DNA of 15,396 nucleotides from a bacterium (GTDB lineage: Bacteria; SZUA-79; Acidulodesulfobacterales; Acidulodesulfobacteraceae), in contig JAKAKF010000030.1 of NCBI GenBank assembly GCA_021813595.1, positions 1 to 15,396 of the forward strand, written 5' to 3'. Made by a program: the position numbers and the translations under genes. This document shows positions 15,290-15,396 of the stretch, piece by piece; the first letter of the stretch is position 1, and each line of letters begins with the position of its first letter. The notes beneath the pieces are model-generated. The model did not search any database, was not told the DNA's origin, and saw only the letters and a program-made list of their open reading frames with translations.

Positions 15290-15396
15290 TTAACCTTTAT
15301 AAGGGTCTTCTTTTTCTTCCACTAACGGCAGCAAGGCTTCTCCGCCTAATTTCTGGTATGCCGTCGTGTTAAAAGACATTGCGTAGGTATAAACCA
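15290..15396 (-). CDS. C-terminal fragment of the complex's probable 4Fe-4S electron-transfer subunit (5' part beyond window)
   Basis: Only the last 34 codons and a TAA stop at 15290 are present, entering from the right edge. The fragment (VYTYAMSFNTTAYQKLGGEA, then LLPLVEEKEDPYKG) resembles the C-terminal tails of PsrB/TtrB/DmsB-type ferredoxin subunits, and its position immediately before the NrfD gene is where such a subunit is expected. No cysteine motif falls inside the visible part, so the family call rests on operon position and on the tail. It would pass electrons between the membrane subunit and the molybdopterin subunit. Confidence 0.6.
   Translation of the reverse strand, partial: VYTYAMSFNTTAYQKLGGEALLPLVEEKEDPYKG

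Noticed and set aside
1..15396. CRISPR arrays, tRNA or rRNA genes, insertion sequences, integrases or attachment sites
   Set aside because: I saw no regularly spaced repeats, no cloverleaf-like or rRNA sequence, and no transposase-like proteins or flanking repeats on either strand.

Overview
The window is a moderately AT-rich stretch from a Gram-negative bacterium that respires anaerobically. Evidence for this is an outer-membrane porin ending in Phe, a Tat-exported molybdoenzyme with an NrfD-type membrane anchor, and a Kdp potassium pump. A deltaproteobacterial or acid-mine lineage (for example Acidulodesulfobacterales/Sva0485) would fit, but that is a guess from gene content; the sequence carries no phylogenetic marker. 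Every convincing gene lies on the minus strand, so transcription runs from high to low coordinates.

From the right edge: (1) positions 15396-10166 hold a respiratory operon. It contains the C-terminal tail of an electron-transfer subunit (probably a 4Fe-4S ferredoxin-like protein), an NrfD/PsrC-type quinone-interacting membrane subunit, a 1032-residue Tat-dependent molybdopterin oxidoreductase and a TorD/NarJ-family maturation chaperone. The B-C-A order and the size of the catalytic subunit match tetrathionate reductase (TtrBCA) and related sulfur/selenate reductases; the substrate is not decided by the sequence. (2) Positions 10066-8396 encode a porin with an N-terminal coiled-coil segment, closed by a clear intrinsic terminator at 8331-8361. 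(3) Positions 8268-5111 hold a three-gene block: an orphan hypothetical protein, a metal-binding TIM-barrel protein of the xylose isomerase/AP-endonuclease-2 superfamily and an MFS transporter. None of the three has a Shine-Dalgarno sequence, unlike every other gene in the window, and each has a TATAAT-like box just upstream. (4) Positions 5090 to 1 hold a potassium-uptake operon with the order kdpF, an unnamed 28-codon membrane peptide, kdpA, kdpC, kdpB; kdpB runs off the left edge.

The most striking element is the kdp leader (5090-4634). A near-consensus sigma70 promoter is followed by an RNA closely matching the ydaO/yuaA cyclic di-AMP riboswitch, with an 8-bp closing helix P1. An 11-nt segment at the 3' end of the aptamer is perfectly complementary to an 11-nt segment that overlaps the 5' arm of a strong intrinsic terminator. 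P1, antiterminator and terminator are therefore mutually exclusive. The simplest reading is an OFF switch: c-di-AMP stabilises P1, the terminator forms and the potassium pump is not made.

Further points of interest are the A-C-B rather than A-B-C order of the pump genes, the extra small membrane peptide between kdpF and kdpA, a KdpC lacking the Asp of its usual SGLD motif, and inverted TGTTA/TAACA repeats in the gap between the chaperone and porin genes.
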